From positions 2,170,001-2,234,000 of the forward strand of contig NW_025408676.1 in NCBI RefSeq assembly GCF_020360975.1: a DNA stretch of 64,000 nucleotides, read 5' to 3'. The notes beneath the pieces were generated by a model that did not search any database, had not been told where the DNA came from, and was given only the letters and a program-made list of their open reading frames with translations. A program made the position numbers and the translations under genes. This document shows positions 10,169 to 22,700 of the stretch, piece after piece (position 1 is the first letter of the stretch; each line of letters opens with the position of its first letter). This DNA comes from Hirsutella rhossiliensis. Its lineage: Eukaryota > Ascomycota > Sordariomycetes > Hypocreales > Ophiocordycipitaceae.

Positions 10169-13100
10169 ATGGAGAAAGCATGCAGAGGCGATCGCAAAGT
10201 CACTGCCGAGAAGACCGCCGCGAGGCGGTTTGCGGTCAAGCAGAGCACGGAAGTCCGTAATTTGGTCAGCAGCGGAAATTCCGCGCAACGTCAGTCACCG
10301 AGTCCGCTTCCGAGGTTCGTGTTGCCTACAGAACGTGGAGACCAGGGGCAGTGGGCTCTAACAGTCCGCCCCTTCATCGGCCGTTTTGCCCCAGGAGAGG
10401 GTCCTGAAGGTGACGGGCAGGGAGATAAGGCGGCGACCGGCGGTGTCCCGGGTGTTCGTTCGAAAAAAGGACCGACGCTCCGACCTATCCAGCCCAAGGA
10501 TACGACTTTCCAAGACCTAAGACGAACGGCGCAATTTGCAGCATCGATTGCATGGGGTTTGCCCAAGCTCCGTCGGGGACCGGTTCGGCGGCCAAGGGCA
10601 CAGGTGGGTGTGGACGATGGCGCAGCAGAGGCAGCGGACGGCTCGCTGCGCGGACAGAGGCAGTCCCGGAGGCGGGAGAAGAGAGCCCGTCTTCCTAGCC
10701 GGGATGGGCGCCCGATAAAACAGGTCCGAAGTGGAATCGGAAGGCATAGGAGACGGGAGCTGCAGGCCGAAGACCTGGCGAGTGTGCTGCGCTTTTTGGA
10801 GGAAGACTTTGCCTTGAAGGAGAGATTGTCTAACGATCAGACGTGGTGCACGCCAATACCGCTCGAGAGGAAGGTGTCGACGGTGCGAGACTTCTATCAG
10901 GCGTTCCACGATGCGAGCACGTTGCCGATACGGACCTGCATGGTGTGCTACCGCAAGTGTACGAGAGGAGAGTTGAGGAGATTACATGGGATCATTGGCT
11001 GTCAAGTTGCGTATCAAAGGGCGGCCGCTCACCATTTTCATGCCGGAGTTGCTTTCCTGAGGGCGAGTCCGTGTCGGTGTGCGCCGAGTGTGGCCGATGC
11101 CTGGCGCGCAGGAGCCTGTCGCCGGCGATCCACCTTCACAGTCGCCTTGGCTGCGAGCACATGTTCCCCGATGAGCTCAAGGGACTGACGCCGGTCGAAG
11201 AGAAGCTCATCTCGCTGAACTCATGTTACGGGTTTGTCACGAGATATAGCATTCCGGGCGGGCAGAGGCAGAGCGTGAAGTATCCGAGGCATGTCAGGGC
11301 CACATCACGGTGTTTCCGAACAATGTGCAGGAGCTGGCCACAAAGTGCTCCCGCACCCCTTTGCAAGCACTGGACGAGATCCACATCTCGTGGCAGGGCG
11401 CGGAGAAGCCGGCACCGAGCGACCTGTCGAGTCTCTTGTCGGTGAGGCGGCGGGTGGTCGAGAGGGCCCTTGTCTGGCTGAAGCGGAACAACCCCCACTA
11501 CGCCGAGATCGAGATCGACGCGGCGGAGATGGAGAGCTGGGGAGACTCGATACACGGGTACCGTCGTCGGTGTGCGATCGTATGGAGCGGAACGAGCCGT
11601 CTGGGTGGGAGAAAGCGCGGACGGCGCACGTTGTGCCGCCCACGGAACGCGCCGTGGACGAGGAGGGGGTGGAGATCGAGGAGCTCTTCGCCCTGCTCAA
11701 CCAAGGACAAGAAGCCGGCGGCCAGGGTGAAGGTCACGGGCCCAACGGAGAAGGCGCGGTTCGCGATGGAAGTGACGCCTGCCCCGACCAGAACGTTCCA
11801 GCGATCAACGAGGTGACGTCTTCTGGCATGTTCGCGCTCGACGGACCGCCAGACGTCGCGGACGTGGAGAAGCTGCAGTTTGCCTGTGACGCTGTTGGTG
11901 AAGGTGCCGACGACGGCCGTGCGGGCCCGAGCGTGGGTCGGGTCCCTAGCCGGGGTTCGGGGCGTGGCGACGGTGGTTGTGAGCCATACATCCGGGTTTC
12001 GCGGGGTGAGTTTACCGATTCCTTTGAGGCGTCCTTCTTTGCCAGGACGTTCCCGACCCTGTTCCCATTTGGCGTTGGGGACCAAGGCTGGTTGAAGAGA
12101 CCATGGTCGACGCGGGAAGGTCACGGCCAACTTGCGAGGCAGGGCTGTCGAGGCAGAGGCGGCCGCGGAGACCCGTATCGTCTCGAAGCTTGAACCTTCA
12201 GGCGTGGGCCGAGATCGTGCTCCGGCGCCATGGTGGTCGATTTGCACTGCACCACATCTTCGCATTTCTCGTCTTCAACATGGGGTGCGGTCGAGGAACC
12301 GCCGGGTCAGCATGTTGAGTGTGGGAGGAAGAACTTCCGCAAGGTAGAGCGCATCGTGCGTTCGATGACCACAGAAAGGCTAGCGGCGGCGAGGGTCGAG
12401 TTGGAGAGCTCGGGTAAGACGACCGATGGTGACGTGAAGGAGCTTCTCAGGAGCCTCTCGCTTTACGGCCACCGGCAGCCCATGTCGAGAGGTCCGTCTC
12501 AATATGCGGCGGAAAATCCAGTCGCTCATCGTCGGATATGGCGTGCCGGCCATCTGGTTCACCATCAACCCGAACGACATTACGAACCCGGTGAAGCTGC
12601 GACTGGCGGCATACCGCACACGCGATCCCGACGCGGCCGAGGAGTTCTTAGAAGGCCTTGGGGATGCGTATAAGCGGGCACGGCTGGCGATATCGGATCC
12701 CATGAGCTCGGCCGTGTTCTTCCACCGCGAGATGAAGCTGTTCTTCGATCATTACGTGAAGGTCGGTGAAGAGTCGGTATTCGGGCGCATCGGCAAGTAC
12801 TATGGCGCCGTGGAGACGAACGAACGAGGGCGCTTCATGTTCACGGCTTGCTCTGGCTGCACGGGAACGCGCATCTCAGCTCGATGCTTGCCGACATCCA
12901 CGGGGAGGATCAGGCGGCGTATCGCGAGCGAATCGTCCGATACATCGATAGCGTCTTCTCAGAGGTAAGAATGCCTACCTAAGATGTGCCACCGGGAGCC
13001 TGAAGTACTCTTCTGATGGCCAAGTGGGGCCGGGTTGACGTGCAAGGCAGGATCTGGACCAGGAAAGTTTTGCGCCGTGCAAGCGGAGCGATCTGTGACG

Positions 13101-16100
13101 GGCGGTATTGGTTCCCTGCTGGACAACGCCGCGCAGTTCTCGGCCGCGTTTATCGAGGAGGCCAACTTCTGTGCCGGCGCGACGCAGGTGCACACGCATA
13201 GCCCGACCTGTGTGAAGTATTCCTTGGGCAAAGGAGGGCGGAAGGGACCTCTGCCGGTTCAAGGCGCCATGGAGGTTAGTCGACAAGACCGCCCTCACGG
13301 CAGACGGGGTGCTGCAGATCCGGAGGACACACAGCATGGTCAATCGATGGAACGAGGCTATTGCTGTCGGGCTCCGGCACAACCATGATATTTCCTTCAT
13401 TGCGACGCAGCGCAAGACAATGGCCCTCATCTATTATGTCACGAACTACGCGACCAAGGTGGAGGACCCGGTGTGGAAGCGTGTGGCGGCCGCGGCCGAG
13501 CTCCTGGCCGCCTCAACAGGTGATGGCACGGCCAACGGAGGGCGGGACGGTGGCGGAGACGCTGCCACCGATGACCCTGTCAAGGGAACAGGACGCGACA
13601 GTTCCTGATGAGAGTGGCGAACCGCGTGTTCACGGAGCGTCCGCTATCACAGGTCGAGGTCGTCGCTCACCTTCTCGGATATCCGGCCGAGTTCACCGAC
13701 AGCAGCGCGTGGGCGTACCTGAACTGTTCTCTGCTGTACTGGGAAGTCTTTCGGCGATGGCGGCATCTCCGAGAAGCCAGTGGCGCTGCGGCTATGGATG
13801 ACACCTTGGATGAGTCGGTCGTCGTCGAAGAAGAAGGCCTGAGAATCTCCCACGTCGAGGCGTACCAGCACCGGGAGAGCTGCTGAAAGGCCTATGCCTG
13901 TATGACTACATATCGATCGTCAGACTGAAACGCATCGGCAACGACGAGAGCTGGGCGGCTTGGGGAGATGTCTTTCGAGGATGGATGGGCGCCGGGACGA
14001 CGCTGGGTTCAGGTGCTCAGGCGGCCGGGCAAGCACGCTACCGTCTGCCTCGACGGCTACCTGAGCAAGGACTTCACCTACGATGACGAGTCGTGCTACC
14101 GGAGGTGTGTATGGCAACTGCTCTGTCAGCGGGCATTATCGGAGAGGCTAACCCACCCCCTGAAGGGCAGCCGTGCAGCATCTTGCGCTGTTCGTGCCGT
14201 GGGAGTCCTTCCTGGGCGAAGGAACAGGTGAGATCAACAGCATCTGGGCGCGGGCTCGAGACGCTATGGCCCGAGAATATCATGTCTCGTCGACAACGTG
14301 CAGCTGCTTCGACGATCCGCCGAAGACGCAAAACGCGACGCCAAGCAATGGGCAGCCTCGTCCGGCGATGGCGACCCGACGGTCGCACACGTCGAGGAGG
14401 GTGGAGCAGGCGAGGCGGGCGCGGAGTCTGCAGCGACATATCAGCCCAACAGCATCGGAGACGCAACGCGGCTCATCGACGTCGTCCGAGGTGCAGTGGG
14501 AGCGAATCAGGTGACGGCCAAGTCGCCGGAGCTCATGGCAATGATACAGCAGCTCTGTCGGTTTCAGCAATCGGCGCTGCGCTCGACGGCCGAGCTCGAG
14601 GCCACGGCGCTGATCGAACGGGGGGAGAGGCGGTTAAGCATGCCAGGGCGGGTATTTTCCGGGGCCGCACTCCCGCCGCAGGATCAGGTCAAGGCTATCA
14701 AGTCGCAGCAGGTAAGTGCCTCGAAGGAGAGGGAGAGGATGATCCAAGGGATACAAAGCACGCCCGCCGCCTGGGAAAGCGATCGCCGCGCAGCTGCGAA
14801 GGGTGATGACCGGTTTCGGGAGGACGAGGTCGAAATGACGATGGCCGACTCCGACGAGACCGCTATCGACGCAGGGGCGGGAATGGACGTTCAGTTTGGC
14901 CCATCAACCTCCTTCCTCGCGGCGGGCAAGGTGTTGGCAACACGGCTGACGCTGAACAAGAGGCAGTCCATCGCTTTTCTGATAATATGCCGCCAGCTCG
15001 ATTTGATGCAGCAGACCGACGGGGGCGATGCCTGCCAGCTGCGCCAGTTCGTCGGTGGCGAGGGCGGTACCGGCAAGTCGCGAATCATCGAGGCACTCGT
15101 CGAGCTGTTCAGTAAAAAGAGCCTTTCGAATCGTCTGCTGATCACGGCGACGTCGGGGACTGCGGCGGCGCGGATCAACGGCATCACGATCCACTCCGCC
15201 TGCGGGTTCACTAAAGACCAAGGGGGGGGCGCGAACATGGTCAAAGACCTTGACGGGGTGCGGCTGCCGAAACAGGCGGAGCGGTTCATCCACGGCCAGT
15301 CTCGAATGGATTGGCAGGAGAAGGATATGCTCGTCATCGACGAGGTGAGCATGCTCGGGGCGCGGACGCTGCACGCCGTGAACGAGCGGCTTCGCCGGCT
15401 TCGCGGATCGCGGCAAGATTTCGGGGGGATCCCCATCGTCCTCTTCTGCGGAGATTTTCAGCAGTTCCGGCCGGTCAAGAGAGGTCGATCGTCCAGCCTA
15501 GCGCGGCCATCTCGTGGGACGTAGACAACTCGTTCAAGGCCGAGCAGCGTCACCAGCACGACAAAGCGCACGCACTGTGGAAGAGGTTCACGACGGTCGT
15601 CATGCTGGACGAGCAGATGCGCGCCGCCGGCGACCCGGAGCTGCAAAGGCTGCTGAAGCGGATCCGTCTAGGCGTGCAGGATCGGACGGATCTAAACCTC
15701 CTCAACTCAAGGTGCTACCGGGAGGAAGGCGGATCCCTTGGGAGACGGGCATCACCGTGGTGACGCCGCTCAATAGGAATCGGTGGAACCTGAACATGGA
15801 GGCGAGCCTGGCGTTCCGGGTCCAGCAGCGGTCGACGATGCGCATTTTCATCTCCGAGCACAAGTGGAAGGAGGAGCTGCCGACGGAGGAAGAGGCGATC
15901 ATGATACTCAACCAGGGCGACGATAGCGCGATCCCGGTGCCGGCCGTCTTCATGTTCGTGGCCGGGATGCCCATCGTGGTGAACCACAACACCCACCAGG
16001 GGCTGAAGCTAGTGAACGGCGCGAGCTACTCGGCGGTGGAGGTCATTGTCGACAAGGCGTACCCGGGCATCGGATCTCGGCCGATATGACGATCCACTTC

Positions 16101-16600
16101 GGGCCGCCGGCGGGGATCATTCTCGAATCGGAGACGACGAGATATCTCCACTTCGTCGGGATGCCGCCGGGCACGATCTTGTTGACACCCATGACCGTTA
16201 AGATACAGTGCCAGCGAAAAAGGCCGTGGCAACGCAACGACGTCAGCCGAAAGGGTTTGCCGTGCGCAGCAGCGTTCGCGTGCACGGACTACAAGGTGCA
16301 GGGCAAAACGCTGGAGCGCGTGGCCCTCGAGCTGCGAGGACACGGACGACGAAGATGGATGGAACGGTGGTGCCCTCGCAGTGCGACCCGTACGGCCTGT
16401 ACGTGCAGCTATCGCGCTGCCGAACTCTAGACGGCATCATGCTCGTGTCCAAGGTGCGGGACAGAGACTTGGTGGGCAACCGGGTCCCCGAGGAGATGAC
16501 TGCCGCACAGGCCAGGCTCGAGGTACTGAGCGAGAGGACCGTTGAGGAGGCGTTGCGCTGGCTGGACGGTGATGCTGAAGAGTCAAGGCGGCCGCGCTAG
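10169..16600 (+). mobile_element. Helitron-2 relic
   Basis: A second, divergent Helitron transposase occupies the plus strand. Termini were not located. The first recognisable transposase part is near 10750; 10169-10740 is an open, arginine-rich frame that could be its N-terminus or flanking sequence. The helicase ends at a TAG at 16598-16600. A CTAG followed by T near 16666-16670 is one candidate 3' end but lacks a clear hairpin. Helitron-3 and Helitron-4 belong to this lineage, with close similarity in shared parts. Confidence 0.75.
10169..16600 (+). pseudogene. Helitron-2 Rep/helicase transposase, frameshifted
   Basis: Parts appear in the expected order but in changing frames. There is a CxxC block (CMVCYRKC, about 10940) and a second cysteine cluster with LTPVEEKLISLNSCYGF (about 11200). 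A DUF6570-like region follows (PNNVQELATK, HISWQGAEKPAPSD, VWLKRNNPHYAEIEID; 11300-11530). The Helitron_like_N nuclease begins at 12504 with VPAIWFTINPNDITNP. Its HUH motif HVHG lies at 12836-12847, one frame away from the preceding block. The Y-x3-Y pair is in YYVTNYATK near 13435-13449. The PIF1-like helicase has Walker A GGEGGTGKS (to 15080), Walker B VIDEVSMLG, GDFQQFRPV and a C-terminal YVQLSRC block. At least eight frame changes are present. The enzyme would nick and unwind DNA in rolling-circle transposition; this copy cannot be translated as assembled. Confidence 0.8.
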
Positions 16601-16810
16601 GTGACGCGATGAAGAGTTCGGCAGGCGGGAAGAGTCGGCAGGCGGCAGACAGGGTGGGAGGCGCCTAGTGGTGGGATAAGGCACGCGAAAAGGCAACAGA
16701 AGCCGGGGGAAGGGCAGCGACCAACAAGGAGGGAGGCAAGGAGGGACCAATCACAAGGGACCAATCAAGGGGCGGAGAACTTTTGGGGGGAGAGGGCGGG
16801 GTCTGCGGGG

Positions 16811-16872
16811 CACGTTAGAAGGCCTTTCGTTCCTCAAGGCACACGTTAGAAGGCCTTTCGTTCCTCAAGGCA
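16811..16872. repeat. Perfect 31-bp tandem duplication
   Basis: A 31-bp unit starting CACGTTAGAAGGCC occurs twice head to tail (16811-16841 and 16842-16872) without a mismatch. It lies between the Helitron-2 frame and the amine-oxidase relic. Replication slippage is the simplest cause. Confidence 0.9.
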
Positions 16873-17022
16873 AACGCCCTTCGGGCTGAATAAATTTGCT
16901 GTTGCACACAATGCCAGGCAGCTATCGTCAATCGCGGGTAACGAGCGTCGAGGCCGATCGAGGCTGCCTGCTTGTGTGCTGGCAGTCGACAGGCGATGCG
17001 GGGTGCCACGTCTTGGAGCAGC

Positions 17023-17165
17023 TGTCGAGAAGAAGGTCCGAACGAGTTGAGGTCCCTAGGTCTCTCTAGGTAATACAGCTTGAAACCAGGTAAGAAGGGA
17101 AGTCTGCAGACTATTGTTTCTTCTTCCTAGACCACTGAGGGGTCCGGAGGATCTCCTATTCGATC
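17023..17165 (+). repeat. Copia-1 5' LTR remnant (143 bp)
   Basis: It begins TGTCGAGAAG like every LTR of this family and matches the first 143 bp of the 3' LTR. The next base belongs to internal sequence, so about 370 bp of the LTR, including the TATA-like region, were deleted. Confidence 0.85.
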
Positions 17166-17286
17166 GACCTGTTTCTGTAACTTCCGGTGGCAAAATTGCA
17201 ACCTTGAGAAAGAACCCTCTTCCCCGCGCTTCACACCACCTCGGCTTATCTTCGCCACCTTTTCGGCCCCTCTACGGCAGTTGAAG

Positions 17287-18340
17287 ATGTCGAAGACCTC
17301 GGCTATGGCGCCGACGAAGCGGACAATTCTAACTGAACCCCAGGACTGGGACCGTTGGGTCAAGGAGCTCCGAGCACGAGTGGATAAGCTTATCCACAAG
17401 CTGATCTTTCAAGATGGCTCTGAAGCTATGGAGCTACCTGAGCGCCCGACTTTTGACGACTTTGCACAAGGCGTTCGACAGTTTGTTAATCTAACCAGCG
17501 AACAGCAAAGAGCTTACTCGGCGGCACTTCATGAATATGAGGGCAGGCGTAAGGAATACCTTTACGAGACTAAGCTAATCACGGCAGCCAGGACAGCTAT
17601 TACGGGTCTATTAGCACTGCTAAACTAACCTCCCTTCGAGAAGGGATACGCTTAGACAGTGGCTGCAGAAGCTAGAAGCATCGACTGCTCCTTCACGCGG
17701 CTTTATGACTGACCGAATTGGGAAGCAGTATTCGAGTCACCTTCGTACTAGTACTAAGACTAACATATTAGACTGGCTGACTAAGTGGGAAGAGATTATA
17801 GAAGAAGCTGACCTTTACTTCCTAACTGAGGCACTAACAGGCCAGTGGCTACGAGATATAGCTAGCGTCATCCGACCTCTTAGCGATGGATACGCCACTA
17901 TCTTCTACGAAGACAGCCGAAGAATCGATGAAGAAGCAGCAACTGCTCAATATAGGGTCTATCAAGCTCTTCGACCAGACTCTATCGGAAGCACGCCTAC
18001 TTTGGCAGCAGTACCACCTTCTTCGACTCACTGGACCTTTCAGCTTGTTGCTAGAAAAATCAGAGAAATTGCAGAGCAACAGCCGCACCAGCAGAAAGGA
18101 GGAATCAAGAGAGGTGCCGGCTTTCTAGCTGATAAAGAAACTGATGAAAACGACCCTTCTGAAGAAAGACCGAAAAAGAAGAAAAGGAAGAAACCTGACA
18201 CAACCAAAAACACAGAAAACCGATAAAACCGATAAAAACCGATGCCCTGCGTGTGGACGGATAAGTCATGTTCTTTCTGACTGCTGGGCTCTCTTCGAAG
18301 ATAAACGCCCTCGTGGTGTGATTCGAATCCTCGAATAGAA
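17287..18340 (+). pseudogene. Copia-1 Gag, frameshifted
   Basis: Starts at ATG 17287 (MSKTSAMAPTKRTIL). The first frame closes at 17628 and a second runs 17705-18226 with a lysine-rich end. A third frame holds a CCHC zinc knuckle, C-x2-C-x4-H-x4-C (CPACGRISHVLSDC, 18243-18284). Gag forms the virus-like particle and the knuckle binds the RNA. The three parts lie in different frames, so no complete Gag can be made from the sequence as assembled. The start is chosen as the first ATG downstream of the LTR in the long frame. Confidence 0.75.
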
Positions 18341-18482
18341 GAAAGGGTGCAAAGGCCCTTGAAAATGACCCAGATTTGAGAAAGAAGGTGGAAAAAATCC
18401 GTCATGAGAAGGAGGCATAGCAACTACCGAAGAATCGGATAGTCGGAAGAATCGTTGGGCACGCAAACCCTGCCTTTGTCTT

Positions 18483-21400
18483 TAAGGCTAGCCAAACGAC
18501 CGCCTCTAACGACTACCCTCTTCGAAAGTCGACTCTGCTAGACTCAGCAGCTTCTTTACATATTTGCAATAACCTATCGAAATTCCGGTCTTTTAGAAAA
18601 GCAAGAAACGAATACCTAGTCACAGGGATTCAGAAGTCCGGATCGAAGGTTATGGCAGAGTCAACGTTACGGTCACGGCCCTAGGCGGGTCATTACGGTC
18701 TTTACGGTTAAAAACCGTTGCTTATTGCCCGAGATTTTCAGCAAGCCTGGTATCTTTCCAGGCTCTTCGAGACGAAGGAATCTACTGGGATACCTTCACA
18801 GAGCCAACACGGCTAGTCTACCGAGACAAGAGACCGATTTGTATTTTATTTCGGAAATATCGCCAGTTTGTTCTCGATTTCCAGCCTATTCAGAAGGAGG
18901 ATATCGAAGAAGCGGCTTTCAAGCCTCTAAGCCGAGAAGAAGAGGCTCCGGGACCCAAGACCGACAGCGTCAGCAGAAGCTAGCCTTTGGCACGCCCGAC
19001 TAGGTCACCCGGGACCCTAGCTTTACTAAAGCTAGGACTACGAAAAGGAGTGCATATTCGAGGTCCGAGGACCCATGAATGCCAGCACTGCGCTCAAGGG
19101 AGGGCAATAAGACAGGTTTCTCGAAGAACCCCTATTCGAGACGAACGTCAAGAGCCCTGCCAAGAGATTTGGATCGACTGGACCGAGCTTACCCCTGATT
19201 TCGAGGGCTATGTCCGTGTGATGTTTATCACAGACGCATATTCGGGCATGGTTTTCCCCTATTTCCTTAAGACCTATCATTCAAAGCATCACCTAGCCGC
19301 ACTTCGAGATTTCGTTAGCTGGATGAAGCTTCGTTTTGACTACACGGTGAAAATCGTACGGTCTGACGGAGAGCTATTCACTAATAAGATTAAGAAGTGG
19401 CTACGAAAGAGAGGAATTTCAGCAGAAAAATCAGCCTCGAATACACAAGCCCAGAACGGAGGGGCAGAGCGGTCCGGTGGAATTGTTATTGAAAGGGCTC
19501 GCAAGATGAGGATTGCAGCAGGCCTTCCTCACGACCTATGGAAAGAGACCGTGGAAGCATCCTGCTATCTACGGAATCGAACCCCGAGCCCCTAGGACTA
19601 CGAACTCGATTTCGAATTCGTCGGAAGACTGGAAAACACCTCTTGAGCTCTTTACGAAGAAGGATCAACCTCAACAGCATGCCCAGCTCAAGGCGTACGG
19701 CTGCAGAGCCTATGCCATGACTTCTAACGCACAGCTAGGCAAGAAAAAGAGGCAGAAGCTTGATCCACGGTCACATATAGGATACCTGGTTGGATATAAT
19801 TCAACGAATATCTTCCGAATCTGGATTCCACAACGAAGAAAGGTCATTTCGACAAGGGATGTTATTTTCGATGAATTTACCTATTTTGATGGGAAATTCG
19901 AGCAGCCGACGCTGCTTCCTAGCATCAATGACCTAATTCAACGCGTTGAGATACCGGAGGACCAGAAAATCAACCAGGAAATCCTTGACGAAGAATCGGA
20001 GCTTGAGAGCGTGTTCGACGAAGACTCGGAGGAAGAAGAAGAGGAACAGACCGACCTTACCGATAACGAAGAAGACTATAAGAGGGCTAGGGAGCTTGAA
20101 GAAGCTTCTCTTATAACACCTCCACTGACAGAAGAAGATCCTGAGGCAGGATTCTTGGTCTCTCTTCCGGTTGCTACCCTAAGGGGTGGGGCGGTTTGAC
20201 AACTCCTGGAAAGCTTCCTTTTTATCAATCGACGAGTCAAACAGACCTCTTTCTACATCGTCTACCAAGGAATCGTCTGATCAGATGATAGGGGTAGATC
20301 CGGAACTCAAACCACTGCCGACTTTGGACCGATTTAATGACTTTTATCCTACTCCTATAGAGGACGGGGTACACGGAGCCTTTATTGCTGGACGACTATT
20401 CAAGCCAAAACCAAGGACCAAGGTACACAAGAAGGACCTACCAGACCCACCAGAAAACACCAAGCAGCTAGAAAAGCACCCTTTTAAGAGGAATTTGTTC
20501 AAGCTCAAAGGACCACTTAGCCTCTCACGAGGAGATGGGGTCCTTTATCGAAGTTCCTTGGAAGAAGGCTGCGGGCAAGCAAATTCTATACTGCAAATGG
20601 GTCTTTACCTATAAAACGAATAAGCATGGGTTCCTTCTAAAGTGCAAAGCCCGCCTTGTGGTCTGCGGCAACCAGCAGGAAAGGGGATCTACCGACTCGA
20701 GCAACGACCCTAGCAGGGATGTCTTTCCGGGCACTCATGGCTATTGCAGCAGAATTCGACCTCGAACTTGATCAAATGGATGCAGTAAACGCCTTCGTTA
20801 ACTGTCCACTCGAGGAGGTAGTCTTTATGAGGATGCCTCCCGGGTTTAGCAAACCAGGCAGAATTCTTTTGCTCCGGAAAGCCCTATACGGTCTACGACG
20901 ATCCCCTTTGCTTTGGCAACAGCACCTTACCCGATCCCTAGAGGAATTAGGATTCGAAAAGGTCCCACAAGAACCTTGTGTGATGAAGAAGGGGGCAGTC
21001 ATTGTCTTCTTCTACGTTGACGATATTGTCTGGGCCTATAAGAAAGAAGACCAAGGAATAGCTATGGAGGCTATGCGAGGACTGCAAGAACGATATAAAA
21101 TGACATTGCTTGGGGAGCCCCTGGTTCCTAGGCATACACATCCTTCGGGACCGGACTAAGAAGACGATTTGGCTGACGCAAGATGCCTATATCGAGAAAA
21201 TAGCCCACAAGCTATTAGGACCGGACCGACTTTCCTCAAAGCTTCCAGACACACCAATGACAACAGAAGAGCTACTCCCTTCTACTAGCCGAGCAAGCGA
21301 ACAGGAAATTCATAGGTACCTACAGAAGGTAGGATCTATCCTCTTTGCAGCTATTTCGACGAGACCAGATATCGCCTTTGCGGTCTCTCGGCTAGCTAGA

Positions 21401-22072
21401 CATAACCAGAACCCCAACGAATCACACCAGAAGGCAGCAGACCGGGTTATTCTTTACCTCTATAATACCCGTTCCTTTGGAATTCGCCTAGGAGGATCAA
21501 CCGACAAGAGAGCCGATATCTTTATTTGCTCTAGTGATTCTTCCTTTGCCGATAATTCTCTTGACAGAAAGAGCTCACAGGGTTATATTATGACCCTATT
21601 CGGTGGACCTATTGCGTGGAGAGCTTCGAAACAAGCAACAGTCACTACTTCTAGCACCGAAGCCGAATTGCTGGCTATTTCAGAGGCAGCAAAAGAAGCT
21701 ATTTTTCTTAGCCGGATGCTTAGGGCCCTATACCTTCAAATTCCGGACCCTTTGCAGCTAGAATGTGATAATAGTCAGACGATAAGACTGCTTGCAGAAA
21801 CGAACGCGAAGCTATCAACGAGACTACGACATGTTGATATCCATCAGCATTGGTTACGCCAAGAGACTCAAGAAGGAAGAATTCAAGTCCGTTGGGTTCC
21901 AACGGCACAGATGAAAGCAGACGGCCTAACCAAGGCACTCCCTCGTCAGAAACTACAGAAATTCCAAGAGATTATTGGAATAGTTGACTTAAAAACCAGG
22001 CTTCGGCTTGAGACCCGGATGGAAGACCTACGAGACCGGATTCTAGTAGGACGGTTAGGAGAGAGCCCTTGA
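18483..22072 (+). pseudogene. Copia-1 Pol: protease, integrase, RT, RNase H
   Basis: An aspartic protease block reads LLDSAASLHICN at about 18535-18570; the usual DSGA/S motif has Ala in place of Gly. A GAG_pre-integrase block and integrase follow at 18987-19595, with D, D and E residues in IDWTEL, RSDGE and NGGAERSG. A long acidic linker leads to reverse transcriptase (WVFTYKTNKHGF, DAVNAFVN, YVDD at 21013-21024). RNase H-type connection sequence (SSDSSFADNSLDRKSSQGY, STEAELLAIS, DNSQTIRLL) ends at TGA 22070-22072. Frame changes occur near 18980, 19590, 20190, 20600, 20700 and 21120. Given near-identical LTRs, many of these may be consensus errors. Confidence 0.88.
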
Positions 22073-22186
22073 CCGCATAGGAATATTAGGGAGGTCTCCT
22101 GGCCACGACTACACGGTAACCTCGTTGAGGACCTATAACCCTTGGCTGTAGCTTTGACCCGTTGGGACGGCTCATAGCTAAGGGTG

Positions 22187-22700
22187 TGTCGAGAAGAAGG
22201 TCCGAACGAGTTGAGGTCCCTAGGTCTCTCTAGGTAATACAGCTTGAAACCAGGTAAGAAGGAAGTCTGCAGACTATTGTTTCTTCTTCCTAGACCACTG
22301 AGGGTCCGGAGGATCTCCTATTCGATCAGGATCCTCCAAGGAGTCCGGTATATCTTTACTGGCTCGGGGACCTCAAGAGATTGAACTATCGACCTAATAG
22401 CTTGGAAAGCTATTGATCAGGAGATCGAGCTGAATGTGCTGACGTAGATGGCTTACGCGGCCTTCAGTGAGAGGCAAGGAGTGCCCTCTTCCTGATAGAA
22501 TGTATATTATACCTGAACACGGGATATGAACATAGGGAAGGCACAGAGGGATATAAAAGGGGAGGGCTAGACGGATACAGGGCAACTGGACAGAAAAAAA
22601 AACACATGCACATCACCGACTATCAGATCATCTGAGAATCTACCTACGAAAAGTCCCTTTATCCACTTTTATGCCCACTTATGCTCTCTTCTTCGCGAGA
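22187..22700 (+). repeat. Copia-1 3' LTR (514 bp)
   Basis: Begins TGTCGAGAAG and ends CTTCGCGAGA, the same termini as the two solo LTRs. A TATA-like GGATATAAAAGGGG lies at about 22548, preceded by U3-type sequence. The direct repeat GCAGC follows immediately. Confidence 0.92.

Larger units (their letters stand above)
17023..22700 (+). mobile_element. Copia-1 LTR retrotransposon inserted in amine-oxidase relic
   Basis: The element has a truncated 5' LTR (17023-17165), gag-pol and a full 3' LTR (22187-22700). A 5-bp target duplication GCAGC flanks it (17018-17022 and 22701-22705). Domain order protease-integrase-RT-RNase H defines the copia superfamily. The two LTRs show no substitution over the shared 143 bp, only two 1-nt homopolymer differences, so insertion was recent. 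The 5' LTR lacks the portion that carries the TATA-like box, so the copy should not be transcribed from its own promoter. Confidence 0.92.
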
